The notes under the pieces were generated by a model. The model was not told the DNA's origin. It saw nothing but the letters and a program-made list of their open reading frames with translations, and did no database searches. Of a stretch of DNA of 64,000 nucleotides, positions 48,901 to 59,773 are shown piece by piece (within the stretch, counting starts at the first letter, position 1; every line of letters begins with the position of its first letter). A program made the translations under genes and the position numbers. Source of the stretch: Mytilus galloprovincialis (lineage: Eukaryota; Mollusca; Bivalvia; Mytilida; Mytilidae). The stretch covers positions 60,851,560-60,915,559 of the forward strand of contig NC_134839.1 of assembly GCF_965363235.1 (NCBI RefSeq), read 5' to 3'.

Positions 48901-51900
48901 GTTGGCACTCATACCACATCTTTTATATCTACTTTATTCTGATTTGGGATGAGAGAACTGACAAACACAAAAACCAGTCAAGAATATGCCAGCTTGCTAT
49001 TGACAAATGACACATTAGCTTCAGTGTTCTCCCCAGAACCTATTAGCATCATGGTAATGTGATCTACATTTCTAAATATGATGCTATCTGAATTGGTTTT
49101 CTTATAGATTGTGTTATGGATGTGATGCTATAGTTTTTAGAAATATGATGGTATTTCAAATTTCATGTAACAAGCAATTCAGTTTAACAAATTATCTTAG
49201 AAAAGGGACTTATTAAACTTTTGTGAAATATTCATAGAGATATATCGAAAGTATATGTGAAATGATATCAAGACTAAGATATTGACTTCTGACCCCTTAC
49301 CCTGGTTGTTTCCTCTTCAGTTCTTTAGCACTACCAATCAAATTTTGTTTCTTTAACTCACGAATAATCTGTCCTCTGGTTTTACTGCCGTCTGATAGAC
49401 GTTCCATAATACATTCAGCTATATCTTTTTCTGTAATGTATTTCTTATATTAATCAGTTTGTGCTAATTTCTAATTATGAATCTCAGTTAAAACTTTGTG
49501 TTGGAAGATCTTACTTGTAATTTTAAATAATGAATTAATAGAAAAGATTCAAGGTATCTACAAAACTTAATTTGATTTTGTCCTTCTTAAACATCCCAAC
49601 AAACAAGAATGTGTCCCAAGTACATGGATTCCCCATCCGCATTATCATTTGCTATGTTCAGTGGACCGTGAAAATGGGATAAAATCTCTAATTTGGAATT
49701 AAAATTAGAAAGATCATATCATAGGGAACATGTGTACTAAGTTTCAAGTTGATAGGACTTCCAACTTCATCAAAAACTACCTCGACCAAAAACTTTAACC
49801 TGAAGCGGGACAGACAGTTGAACAGACGGATGAACAGATGAATGGACAAACGAACAGACGGACCCACAGACCAGAAAACATAATGCCCATAAATGGGGCA
49901 TAAAAAATGCCATTTACTTTGACATAAAGTAAAGCCCCAGAACATCAAGAAACTCCTCTAAACTGTCAAAGAATATTTGAATGACATCTTACCATTATCT
50001 TCTAACTGACTATATTCCTCATACAGACTTCTCAGTTCTGTCTCTTGATCTTCTGTCCATGATGATGGACCCTTGCTGTAAATAAACAAAGTTCCTCAGT
50101 TTCTGGATTCATTTTATTTGTTTCACATTTTGAACACATGAAAGATAAAATATTTCACAAATATGAGATCCGGATAGTTTTGTGACCTAAGTAACTTACA
50201 ATGTAACTTAGATTTAAAACTAGGAAAAGATACTAATTCAGAATATTTTTTCTATTAACAGAAATGCGTTTACAAATTGTGCATTTTACATGCATCTGTT
50301 TCAGACATAGGGATGGACAGAACAATGATCATATGCTCTTGAATTTATTTTCTGGAAGTATCAACAAGAATTTTATGGACACAAATCATCATAACGTAGA
50401 CAGGAGTAGAATGGTTTTTTTCTATTAAGACAGGGTTGAGACAAGTTTTTAGACATAATTTTTTTTTTATGTTTAAACAAAAAACTCTATAACCAGTGCA
50501 AAAGCATTTAATGCATTAAGGTTCTACTAAAGTCAAAATATAGGACACTTTATAAACATCTAAACTCTGCCTGTAATTTTCAACCTATAATGAATAAAGT
50601 CCTAAACCATGAGAACATATGTCCATTTAAACAAACTTGAAATTGTTATGTTGTGGCCAAACCGGTTCTTTGGGTGAACACTAATTATTAAAAAAAATCT
50701 GGAGGCCTGCGATACAAATTAATTTGTTTAAAATTGGTATGACCGACTACTGTTATATCTAATACAGGGCAAGCTCATGTTGATTTTTCAGAAAATGTAT
50801 TGATTTTCGAGTTTCATTTAATTTCATGTATCTAGGTGAACGAATATCGAAGGTACAATACAGAAATTGGACAAATATGCCATAAAAACGTATGTATGTG
50901 ACAAATCAACGTGAGCTTGCCCCGCATTACATGTAAAAGTATTCATCCATACCAATTTTGAGCAAATTAAGTCTTCTCGCAGGCCTCCAGATTTTTTTGA
51001 AAATTTAGTTTTTACCCTAAGAACTGGTTTGGCCACAACATAACAATTTCAAGGTTATGACTTTAGTGGAACCTTAAATAAACTGTACCGAAACCATCCT
51101 TTGTAATGATGCTATGGATGATATTGAAACTCCTACTTTATCACAAACAACAAATGCACCTGTCATATAAGTTACTTATGACACATCTAACTATCATATA
51201 AACTATTTATGAACAAATGCACCTGTCATATATATAAGTTACTTATGACACATCTTACTATCATATAAACTATTCATGAACAAATGCACCTGTCATATAA
51301 GTTACTTATGACACATCTAACTATCATATAAACTATTTATGAACAAATGCACCTGTCATATATATAAGTTACTTATGACACATCTAACTATCATATAAAA
51401 TATTTATGAATAAATGCACCTGTCATATAAGTTACTTATGACACATCTAACTATCATATAAACTATTTATGAACAAATGCACCTGTCATATAAGTTACGT
51501 ATGACACATCTAACTATCATATAAACTATTTATGAACACATATACCTGTCATAAGATCCATAGCCATCTACACATTCAACTGATTCTTTGCCTCCCTTCC
51601 AGAACAGCATCTCCATGAAAATCTTCTTATTGTTCTCAGCACATTGCACAAATTTTCCAATTACAAAGTGGCCAAACTTCACTATTTCCTACAACAATAA
51701 ATTAAATTTCTTATCTTTTATTCAAAATAGATGTTAATAGTGCACAGGGAAGGCTCAATCATTTAACTGAAGTATGAAACACATTTGATAATACATTACA
51801 AACTCCTTTGATAGATAAACCATTGTAAACAGCACCTTGCCATTTTAACTGATATATGCAAAACTTATTGTTTCTAAAACAAAACAATTGTCCTATGCAA

Positions 51901-54900
51901 AAGTAAAACTTACAGAAAACCAAAACAGAAAAAGCTTGAACTGAGAGTCAAATGGAAAATAATGCAGCTTTTCTCAAATCATCAGTTATACCCACTGACA
52001 ATGACATACAGTAAAACCTGTATAAACCGGCCGGCTACGGGACCATGAAAAAGGGCCGGTTTGGACAGGGAGCCGGTTTATTCAGGTTTCTGTTTTGACC
52101 GGAAGTTAATGACTTGTGACGTCCGACATTTTGCATGAAAAAATTCTCTCTGATTGTAAATTATATCTGATAAATTAAAATACTTTCACTTCGTTTTTCA
52201 TTGTTTGCATTTGCATCATAATGCTCGCGTTGTTTGGATTGTAAGACGAGAGTTTCGATTTACTCCCATGATCAATAATTTGAAATGTTGGAATGGCCGA
52301 TTAAAAAGCCAGAATATTATCAAACGTAATGTCATCACTTTCGAAACGTTGTCGTACTGTGTACAATATCCATTGATTGTTGTCATCCGGGTGTTTTTCA
52401 TTATCAAGGTCATTTGTTTAGGGGTTCACAACAAGGAACCAAGGATTTCGAAATTACGATGTGAACTTTTTACTTCGCGATTTTAATTTGTTTATCCAAG
52501 TTAAAACGTAAGTTCAATCCGAGATATATATTCGGTGTGTCTTTTCGTTTAATTGACACGTTTATAATGTTTTAATAAATAATACAGCTCACTACTGTAC
52601 GATTGTAGGTTCACAGTTTGACACCTGACTAATTGATTATCACGAAAAGTTATATTGTATCAACAAATATGTTTTGATTGCATATCGATCATTGAAATTA
52701 ATTAGACAAACCGGTTTTGACAGGTAATAATTAATGTAATTAAGAGTATTGGGACTTCAAAATAAGGCCGGAATTCGGAATACACAGGGTCCGGTTTACA
52801 AAGGGTATTTTAACAAAGACTTTGAATGGAAAAATATGGGACTTTCATTTTCGGCCGGAATGGACAGGAAACCGGTTTATTCAGGGTTCGGTTTAATCAG
52901 GTTTGACTGTAAATCTAAAACAATATGTGTTCTTTCAAAGCTGATATCTATCCCTATAGTTTTACATATTCCAAAATAAGATTTTTATGCTCTTTTTACT
53001 ATCTGGGTATCTATCATACATTCTATCATTACCTTATAGCGTGCTGCCTTAGCCAGAGGTGATAAAAGTATTTTCTGAAACACTCTGAAGAGTGAAGCCT
53101 GGAAAACCATTCCCATATATCCTAAATCTATAGAGATTCTATGTAACATTTTGATGATACAATGATTGGTGTGTGTAGAATTCTTCTGGAAGTCAGCTAA
53201 CAACAGTACATAAGCTTTTAGAACATCACCTTTGCAAAACCTGGAACAAATTGGTAAGTAATAATAACTAGAATTCACATGCATAAAGCAATTTCTAGTA
53301 GAATCTGTCATTGACAATTTTTTTTTTATTAATTCATCTCAGGAATTTTTGATTCTCTTACTGTGGATTCATTAGTATATTCCTGGGATACCAAAATTTT
53401 ATGGATTTCATGGGTAAACATGGACTGGACTACTAATTCAAATGTTCAATGAAGTAAAAATTTCGTATTGGCTTTGATGCAGAAATAATGGACAAAACCA
53501 CAAAATCAAATATCCATGAAGAAAAATGAAACCACAGAAAATGCTTTCAATTCTTTTCATGTAGAAAAAACTTTGAAATTCTCAGCATGCTCTTGATGAC
53601 TTTTTCATGTTTTTTAGTAGCTGTTTCATTGACACCTTCTCCCCCCCTCTTCTATAATGAAAAAAAAATCAAGATCAAACAGTTTTCTATTGAGGGAGGT
53701 TGTTTTCACAACCCTGATGTACTGAAAGTAGCAAGAAATTTTATAAGAACTCATCAGACTCATTTACTATAAACTGAATGCACTTGAGGCATGTCAGCTA
53801 ACAGGCCTTGCGGTCATAAAACTTTCGAGTCTGTTTTTTGTACTCATACTCCAAAATCAATCAATCAAAATGCTGGATTTCATGTTTTGAGCATGATTTT
53901 TGTGCTCTGAGCAGAGTGAGTGACTGAGCAAAGTTTTGTGACTTCAACCCCTGATCTCTTTCAATCAATGTATTGTACTTTATATATTTATCCTTTGAAA
54001 TATTATTTTTGGTTGTGTGTTATATGCACTATCAAAGTTATTTCATCACGTCATCCAAAAATGACTTATTCAACTTTTCCTTAGAAAAGGTGGGCTGAGT
54101 TAATATTTGATTAAAAAAACTTTTCTGAAATTTCCTGAGTGGATTTCTTAATATATGAAAACATTTACTTGTTCACGAAAACTTTAAAATCAAATTCTTG
54201 CTCTGCTGTAGCAACTGATTCCATCTCTTCCTCTTCAGCTGAAACAAAAATAAATAAAAGATTACATTTAATACTCCTAAGATGTCAGTTTGGTATTGAT
54301 AGAATCTGTAATATCCAAATCTGCTACATTGTACTATAAAAACTAGGACAAGTATCAGAGGGGTCAGACTCATATCCTATGTTTTAGGAACATGATTCAA
54401 CGTCAATAGTTGTAATTGGCAAAATCTGAGTCAAGTGCTATATCAAATTTATAACACCCATGGCTAAGGTTGCACAAAAAAATCTTACAACTAAAAATGG
54501 TTAAAACTTTAAAGAAATGTTAATGGCTTATCAGAATATATTGTTGTGAGAAATTTTTGTGAAATAAAGGTCTGTTCCTTTAATGATGGTACATCAGATG
54601 TAACAGATTTCTACATGTATTTATCTCTAAAAAGTCATCAACTTAGTGTAGTCAGATATAACCATTAGACAATTCCACGTTAAAGTTCATATAAAACATG
54701 AGTTTTAAAATAAACACAATCTCATTTCAGTTCGATTGTTACTTTTAAATTCATAACTAACTGAAGTTTTCTATGGTTCTTATAAATCTTATTACTGAGA
54801 TGCAAATTTAATTATTTGACTGAAAAATATAATTCAAACAAATATTTCACATTGCAAGCAGAATACTATATAGCAAAATTTGAAAAAACATTGTTGACCT

Positions 54901-57084
54901 CCAACTTAATGTTACTACAACCCTTTGCTAGTGTAACAATTATGCCATAGACTACCTTTGAAGCAAATTCAAATAGCCAATTTTTTGTTAAAGTTATAAT
55001 GCACTTTACTAATTAGTGTTATCTGCACCTTGTAAGTATATATATATATATATATATATTACCAAGACACTTTGTAAAGGAAATGAAAATCATATTTTAA
55101 GAAGAATGAAAAGGAGGTCAAGTGATATAATTCACTACTGACATACATGTATATAAATATATATAACAGTTTTTGAGAAAAAGAAAAACAAAACTTCCCA
55201 GCATCATATGTATTTCAATATTTAAAAGACAAATATGCATAAAATTCAAAACAATTATCAAATATGTTTTAAATGATGAACAATAATACAAAAAAAAAGT
55301 TAAATAGGTGCCACAAGGAGAATATGTAGAACACAATCTATACAGACTGAAGAAAAGAAAGGAATATTCACATTAACTTAACCAGTTTGCCACTTTGGTG
55401 TACTGTAAGTAGTCCAAAATTTGCAAACAGGATTTTTTTCTAATGAAATGATTTTAAAATAAAGTCTATTTTCAACATAAAGTGTCAAAGGACAATTATT
55501 TTTTTAACATTATAAATGCTGCCAAAGGAAAAACCCTGCCAAAGTTTTGCTTTTTCAAATTTTTCAAGACAAGACAAGACAAACAAAGAACAGGAACTAG
55601 AGGCTCTAAAGAGCCTGTGTCGCTCACCTTGGACTATGTGAATATTAAACAAAGGACGCAGATGGATTCATGACAAAATTGTGTTTTGGTGATGGTGATG
55701 TGTTTGTACATCTTAATTTACTGAACATTCTAGCTGCTTACAATTATCTCTATCTATAGTTTACTTGGCCCAGTAGTTTCAGAGGAGAAGATTTTTGTAA
55801 AAGATTACTAAGATTTATGAAAAAATGGTTAAAACATGACTATAAAGGGCAATAACTCCTAAAGGGGTCAACTGACAATTTTGGTCATGTTGACCTATTT
55901 GTAGATCTTACTTTGCCAACATGTATTGTTTTTTACAGTTTATCTCTATCTATAATAATATTCAAGATAATAACCAAAAACAGCAAAATTTCCTTAAAAT
56001 TAACAGTTCAGGGGCAGCTCCCAACAACGGGTTGTCCGATTCATCTGAAAATTTCAGGGCAGATGGATTTTGACCTGATAAATAATTTAACTTCATGTCA
56101 GATTTGCTCTAAATGCTTTGGTTTTTGAGTTATAAGCCAAAAACTGCATTTTACCCCTATGTTCTATTTTTAGCTGTGGCGGCCATCTTGGTTGGTTGAC
56201 CGGGTCACCGGACACATTTTTTAAACTAGATACCCCAATGATGATTGTGGCCAAGTTTGGTTAAATTTGGCCCAGAAGTTTCAGAGGAGAAGATTTTTGT
56301 AAAAGATTACTAAGATTTACGAAAAATGGTTAAAAATTGACTATTAAGGTCAATAACTCCTTAAGGGGTCAACTGACCATTTCGGTCATGTTGACTTATT
56401 TGTAAATCTTACTTTGGTGAACATTATTGCTGTTTACAGTTTATCTCTATCTATAATAATATTCAAGATAATAACCAAAAACAGCAAAATTTCCTTAAAA
56501 TTACCAATTCAGGGGTAGCAACCCAACAACGGGTTGTCCGATTCATCTGAAAATTTCAGGACAGATAGATCTTGACCTGATGAACAATTAAACCCCATGT
56601 CAGATTTGCTCTAAATGCTTTGGTTTTTGAGTTATAAGCCAAAAACTGCATTTTACCCCCATGTTCTATTTTTAGCTGTGGCGGCCATCTTGGTTGGTTG
56701 ACCGGGTCACCGGACACATTTTTTAAACTAGATACCCCAATGATGATTGTGGCCAAGTTTGGTTAAATTTGGCCCAGTAGTTTCAGAGGAGAAGATTTTT
56801 GTAAAAGTTAACGCCGGACAACGGACGCCAAGTGATGGGAAAAGCTCACTTGGCCCTTCGGGCCAGGTGAGCTAAAAAAGCAAATTGTTTTGAGGAAAAT
56901 TTGATGTTTTTATATTCTGTAATCTAATTACATATAAACAAACAAATAGGACAATCTAAATAGATATACCTTATCACAATTGACAACAAAAATGTTTACA
57001 TTAAAGATAAGATTTTACCTTCAGCTCCTCCTTCCTCATACTCTTCAACAACATTCTCTGGAACATTATCTTCTCTTGCTGGTC
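36928..57084 (-). CDS. TIMELESS: TIMELESS (timeout-type) replication fork protection protein, C-terminal 724 residues, 15 exons; 5' part outside the window
   Basis: Minus-strand exons are 57084-57019, 54238-54169, 53240-53033, 51688-51546, 50075-49993, 49430-49301, 48759-48680, 47629-47414, 46607-46473, 45696-45637, 42599-42481, 41833-41538, 39686-39453, 38797-38589 and 37055-36928. Every junction is GT/AG and in phase, giving 724 visible residues and a TGA.

Order of parts: an acidic linker (1-35); the helical core FCKGDVLKAYVLLLADFQKN and FMEMLFWKGG (46-161); two Myb/SANT-like units at W168 (SSWTEDQETEL) and W240 (GPWTEEDEEEL); ELYKKRGKK; and the PARP1-binding region (GYSSQIQWIQRALKRVL, VPIVPLSEENETAMEDQ, EAFWRIPAEL; 377-446). 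A lysine-rich stretch (473-515) and acidic serine-rich tails end in ESDDED.

The PARP-binding block marks the mammalian TIMELESS/insect timeout lineage, not the insect clock gene timeless. With TIPIN the family stabilises replication forks in the nucleus. Confidence 0.95.
37022..37866. repeat. Minisatellite, 65-bp unit x 13, repeating the 3' splice site of the last TIMELESS exon
   Basis: Units start every 65 bases from 37022 to 37802. The first unit contains the true acceptor and the first 34 bases of the terminal exon (37022-37055). The other twelve lie in the intron. On the minus strand each unit carries a branch-like ACTATAAC, a pyrimidine-rich TTTTGTCTTGTTTCAG acceptor and an exon-like stretch (AGTCGTTCCCAGCT onward, or the AGTCATTCCC variant). 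Units differ by a few bases, and the last one is the most diverged. Confidence 0.95.
38356..38499. mobile_element. MITE with CAG-ended terminal inverted repeats, 144 bp
   Basis: The left end CAGGCGCGGATCCAG and right end CTGGATCCGCCCCTG are inverted copies, flanked by CTTTT on both sides (5-base target-site duplication). The interior has poly-G/poly-C runs like 21648-21803. It lies in the last TIMELESS intron. A half copy with only the right end (CTGGATCCGCCACTG) lies at about 40905-41033. Confidence 0.8.
39195..39420 (+). repeat. Dispersed bivalve repeat ending in a CCCAC/GTGGG hairpin
   Basis: Contains GTTGAGTGATGAATCTGAAA, GAAATCCTTATGGGGTAG, an ACAGATGGGCAGAGAGAC run and the terminal hairpin ACTCCCACTTTTATAAAGTG followed by GGGGGTATAAT. 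It is similar in design (GACGGAC-type run plus hairpin) to 49590-49905 but a different family. Confidence 0.55.
39690..41530 (-). other. TIMELESS intron, few features
   Basis: The only recognised feature is the right half of a CAG-ended MITE at about 40905-41033, with a poly-G run and CTGGATCCGCCACTG. No extra exon in a compatible phase was found. Confidence 0.5.
41862..42101 (-). repeat. tRNA-derived SINE, full length, with target-site duplication
   Basis: On the minus strand it starts AGTGGCCGAATTATCTAAG, carries a B-box-like GGTTGTGAGTTCAAATCC, the body ATTGTCCGTTTTCCTTGTG, and the tail CACCAATCAATCAATG. ATTGAGAAAA flanks it on both sides (41852-41861 and 42102-42111), a 10-base target-site duplication. 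It sits in a TIMELESS intron in the same orientation as the gene. Confidence 0.85.
42607..42742. repeat. Tandem array, 47-bp unit x 3, abutting a TIMELESS splice acceptor
   Basis: AAGAATGAAAAGTGCAAATC recurs at 42613, 42660 and 42707. The first unit begins seven bases upstream (gene sense) of the acceptor of exon 42599-42481, and the junction region ACAGGAGG is itself part of the unit. Confidence 0.85.
42841..44969. mobile_element. Inverted-repeat DNA element, 2129 bp, 6-bp target-site duplication
   Basis: The ends CATACTTGCC and GGCAAGTATG are perfect 10-base inverted repeats, flanked on both sides by TATTTG. Near the left end a minus-strand frame (43057-42818) begins MAAKQLLRNFQYLSPNEENS and runs out through the inverted repeat. 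I recognise no transposase. Three direct repeats of about 180 bases start near 43346, 43562 and 44276 with GAGGCAGGCATTACCTGTG. It fills most of one TIMELESS intron. Confidence 0.8.
45697..46472 (-). other. TIMELESS intron, no feature recognised
   Basis: AT-rich intron. A plus-strand frame at 46061-46270 has no recognisable domain. Confidence 0.5.
47823..47955. repeat. Tandem duplication, 78-bp period, two copies, in a TIMELESS intron
   Basis: TAGAAATATATTTTTGGG and GAAGGAATTTTCACAAAA occur at 47823 and again at 47901. The copies differ slightly, and the second is shorter. Confidence 0.8.
48440..48630 (+). repeat. Family A repeat, decayed 3' part
   Basis: Shows GCCTTTTATAGCAAACTA, GAAGCCGTAAGGTGACC and TAGTTGTCTCATAGTCAATC, then ATACCACATCTC. 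It is clearly the same family as 29856-30045 but more diverged. It lies in a TIMELESS intron. Confidence 0.6.
48795..48925 (-). repeat. Dispersed repeat, family B (minus strand, partial)
   Basis: Reverse complement of 19845-20050: GAGCCAAGGCTCCGTGTTG, ACAAATTGTGACTTGGATG and GGCACTCATACCACATCT. It lies within 40 bases of a TIMELESS exon. Confidence 0.65.
49590..49905 (+). repeat. Dispersed bivalve repeat with ACAGACGGA run
   Basis: Contains GTGTCCCAAGTACATGGATT, CAGTGGACCGTGAAAATGGG, TAAGTTTCAAGTTGATAGGA, TTTAACCTGAAGCGGGACAG and a degenerate GAACAGACGGA series, ending in CATAAATGGGGCATAAAAA. I recognise it from memory as widespread in bivalve genomes. It lies in the intron between the two Myb-like exon pairs' first members. 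Confidence 0.65.
50520..51073. mobile_element. Inverted-repeat element with TTAA target sites, 554 bp
   Basis: TTAA (50516-50519 and 51074-51077) flanks the ends GGTTCTACTAAAGTC and GACTTTAGTGGAACC. The inverted similarity extends deep inward, for example GTTGTGGCCAAACCGGTTCT against AGAACTGGTTTGGCCACAAC, and TCTGGAGGCCTGCGA against CGCAGGCCTCCAGA. TTAA duplications fit the piggyBac or Kolobok superfamilies. It has no coding capacity. Confidence 0.85.
51150..51550. repeat. Tandem array, alternating 63- and 67-bp units, ending on a TIMELESS splice donor
   Basis: GCACCTGTCATATA recurs at 51156, 51219, 51286, 51349, 51416 and 51479, with spacings 63, 67, 63, 67, 63. The extra four bases are a TATA insertion, giving a 130-bp higher-order unit. 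The next unit boundary falls on the true donor of exon 51688-51546. In gene sense each unit carries TATGACAG|GT, like the exon end itself. Confidence 0.9.
52009..52909. mobile_element. Non-autonomous Tc1/mariner-pogo (Tigger)-like element, 901 bp
   Basis: The ends CAGTAAAACCTGTATAAACC and GGTTTAATCAGGTTTGACTG are inverted copies flanked by TA on each side. Near both ends are further CCGGTTTATTCAGG and GGCCGG blocks in opposite orientations. CAGTMAAACC ends with TA duplications are typical of pogo/Tigger elements. Interior frames such as 52205-52486 have no transposase motif. Confidence 0.8.
55035..55060. repeat. TA dinucleotide microsatellite
   Basis: An uninterrupted run of about 13 TA units in a TIMELESS intron. 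Confidence 0.9.
55595..56873 (+). repeat. Dispersed mussel repeat with terminal hairpins and an internal ~510-bp duplication
   Basis: Starts AACTAGAGGCTCTAAAGAGC (hairpin AGGCTC-TAAA-GAGCCT) and ends with the hairpin TGGCCC-TTC-GGGCCA, followed ten bases later by CTAA. A block of about 510 bases is repeated once inside: TTTATCTCTATCTATAATAA, CAACGGGTTGTCCGATTCAT, GGCGGCCATCTTGGTTGG and GGTCACCGGACACATT each occur twice. I recognise it from memory as common in Mytilus. Non-coding. Confidence 0.75.
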
Positions 57085-57350
57085 CTACAATTAAGTGGAA
57101 TTTATAGTTTTAGTGTGATGTAAGTGTAGTTATTTCTAACATAAAGTATGGTTAACGATAAATTGTTGCCTGGAAGATGCATTTCTTTCTCCTAGTTCTC
57201 AAATTAGAATTCCCATTCAATTATTGCGAACCCAATGATACTTTTCCACAGATTTACCTGATAGTTAACTGTTCATATCACTCATTGATTAATTCACCTG
57301 AGTAAAAATTTATCTGCTAAATAGATAGAAATAACAGGTTTTACATTAAC

Positions 57351-58440
57351 ACAAGAGTGCACACGCTGAAGTGTCTCGCCTTCTTTACTAATCATTGATA
57401 TTATGTTGATAGTCCTAAGTATAAAGCTTTATTACAACTGTCTTATAAACTTAACATTAACCAAGATAACTAAACATTGACCAATGAACCATGAAAATGA
57501 GGTCAAGGTTAGATGAACCATGCCAGGCACACATGTACAGCTAACAATGCTTCCATACAACAAATATAGTTGACCTATTACTTATAGTTTAAGAAAAATA
57601 GACCAAAACACAAAAACTTAACACTGAGCAATGAACTGTGAAAATGAGGTCGAGGTCAAATAAAACCTACGCGACTGACATATAGATCATAAAATATTTC
57701 CATACACCAAATATAGTTGACCTATGGCATATAGTATTAGATAAAAAGACCAAAACTCAAAAACTTAACTTTGACCACTCAACCATGTAAATGAGGTCAA
57801 GGTCAGATGACATCTGCCCGCTAGACATGTACACCTTACAATTATTCCATACAACAAATATAGTACATGTAGATCTATTGCATAAAGTATGAGAAAAACC
57901 GACCAAAACACAAAAACTTAACTATAACCACTGAACCATGAAAATGAGGTCAAGGTCAGATGACACCTGGCAGTTAGACATGTACACCTTACAGTCCTTC
58001 CATACACTGAATATACTAGCCCTATTGCTTATAGTATCTGAGATATGGACTTGACCACCAAAACTTAACCTTGTTCACTGATCCATGAAATGAGGTCGAG
58101 GTCAAGTGAAAACTGTCTGACGGGCATGAGGACCTTGCAAGGTACGCACATACCAAATATAATTATCCTATTACTTATAATAAGAGAGATTTCAACATTA
58201 CAAAAAATCTGAACTTTTTTTCAAGTGGTCACTGAACCATGAAAATGAGGTCAAGGACATTTGACATGTGACTGACGAAAATTTCTTAACATGAGGCATC
58301 TATATACAAAGTATGAAGCATCCAGGTCTTCCACCTTCTAAAATATAAAGCTTTAAAAAAGTTAGCTAACACCGCCGCCGCCGCCGGATCACTATCCCTA
58401 TGTCGAGCTTTCTGCAACAAAAGTTGCAGGCTCGACAAAA
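57351..58440 (+). repeat. Dispersed repeat of six ~150-bp monomers with a 3' hairpin
   Basis: Starts ACAAGAGTGCACACGCTG. AGGTCAAGGTCA or a one-base variant recurs at about 57500, 57647, 57794, 57947, 58093 and 58248, each preceded by CCATGAAAATG-like sequence. The end is CCGCCGCCGCCGGATCAC followed by a long hairpin at 58402-58436 (GTCGAGC, CTGCAAC, loop AAAA, GTTGCAG, GCTCGAC). Decayed relatives of the monomer occur at about 63230-63290 and 63600-63960. Confidence 0.75.
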
Positions 58441-58632
58441 ACTGCTTGTGATTTCCAATATAGTTCATTGACAATAAAATAAATGCCAAAATAATAATAA
58501 TGATTAAAAAATATAAACTGACACAAGCACAACTCTAGTTCCTGAGTAACTTGTTAAACAGAGCCATCTTTCACACAAAAAGTTAAATTGTGAAAATGCC
58601 TTGTCTAGATCAGAGAGAATATTGGGAAAAAA

Positions 58633-58770
58633 ACTAGAGGCTCCCAGCAGTCATTGCTCACCTGGCAGTATGGCATAGCATTGAATGCAAAAAATTTGTT
58701 TCTATTTAAATGGAAACCGCGAGCAAAAATGATGTCTGGATGAAGAGTATACTCCTCTAAGAGGTCCACT
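58633..58770 (+). repeat. Short relative of the 55595 repeat family (5' end only)
   Basis: AACTAGAGGCTCCCAGCAGT followed by GCTCACCTGGCAG resembles the start of 55595-56873. The rest has diverged. Confidence 0.45.
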
Positions 58771-59773
58771 GATTATTTTAGTTAACATGTTAATTGTTAG
58801 TTGAACTTGTCCAGCTAATTATTTTCCTGTTTTATCTGATTACAAAATAATAGGCACCCTTGTTTCCCTTCTTGCCTGATATCACCACTGTTTTAGCAGG
58901 TTTCACAACTTGTGCATACATGCTTAAATGTGCAATTAGTGCACATAACCTCCATTGTGTTACTTTATTTGCCAATTTTGCAAAAAAAGGGGGGATTTTA
59001 AAAATCAAACATCTTCTATAGATAAAACAATATTTAGTAATTTTAGTTTTCCACTTTCACAAAATCCCAAGAAGTTTATATTCTCCATATTTGTTCTGTA
59101 AATAGATAAACTGATAGTTGCAAGGTTGAACTTTTAGACAAAACCTTACAAGTAATCACTGCGAGACTTAATACATGTACTAACTTGTACTAGCATGAGA
59201 GCCACCTTGTCTAGTACGCATTATATAATTCTGAAGTATGATTAATGTAGACCTATGTCACGATTTCACAGTATATGATATTGATAATGTAAGTGTTTTT
59301 CTTATAGTTCTTGTGATTTTGGCATTGTTGGGAGGTGTCGTCAAAACAACTTTGAAAGATGATCCTTTAAACATTCATTAGTCCTGTGGTTCTAGTAGTA
59401 ATGAGTAGTAACAACTTTTTGACCTACAACATCATGTGTACTGTTTAAAGGTCAAATTAGTCTTGATTGTAATCTTCATATTTACTCCCTGGTTTTAAAA
59501 TATAAAAATATAAAATGCTAGTTCATATTTTATATTTGTGAACTAAATAAGAATCAATATTGAAACTGAAAATTTCCTATTGAGTAAAATAAAACCTAAA
59601 AATAATAGCTTCAAAATTGTCAAGTACCTTCTTCAAATGGTCATGAACATCTTAAACCTCTTAAGAAACACTCTTAATTAACACCAGGAAATGGCTTCTC
59701 ATTTCTCATTAGAAGTACAATAAATGTTTTGTCAATCTACATGTACATTGACATTTAACAATAGCTAGAGAAA
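58771..59773. other. Upstream region of the LRR gene
   Basis: Presumed promoter and 5' UTR of the plus-strand LRR gene, inside the TIMELESS intron. No clear TATA box. No TIMELESS exon was found on the minus strand. Confidence 0.4.
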
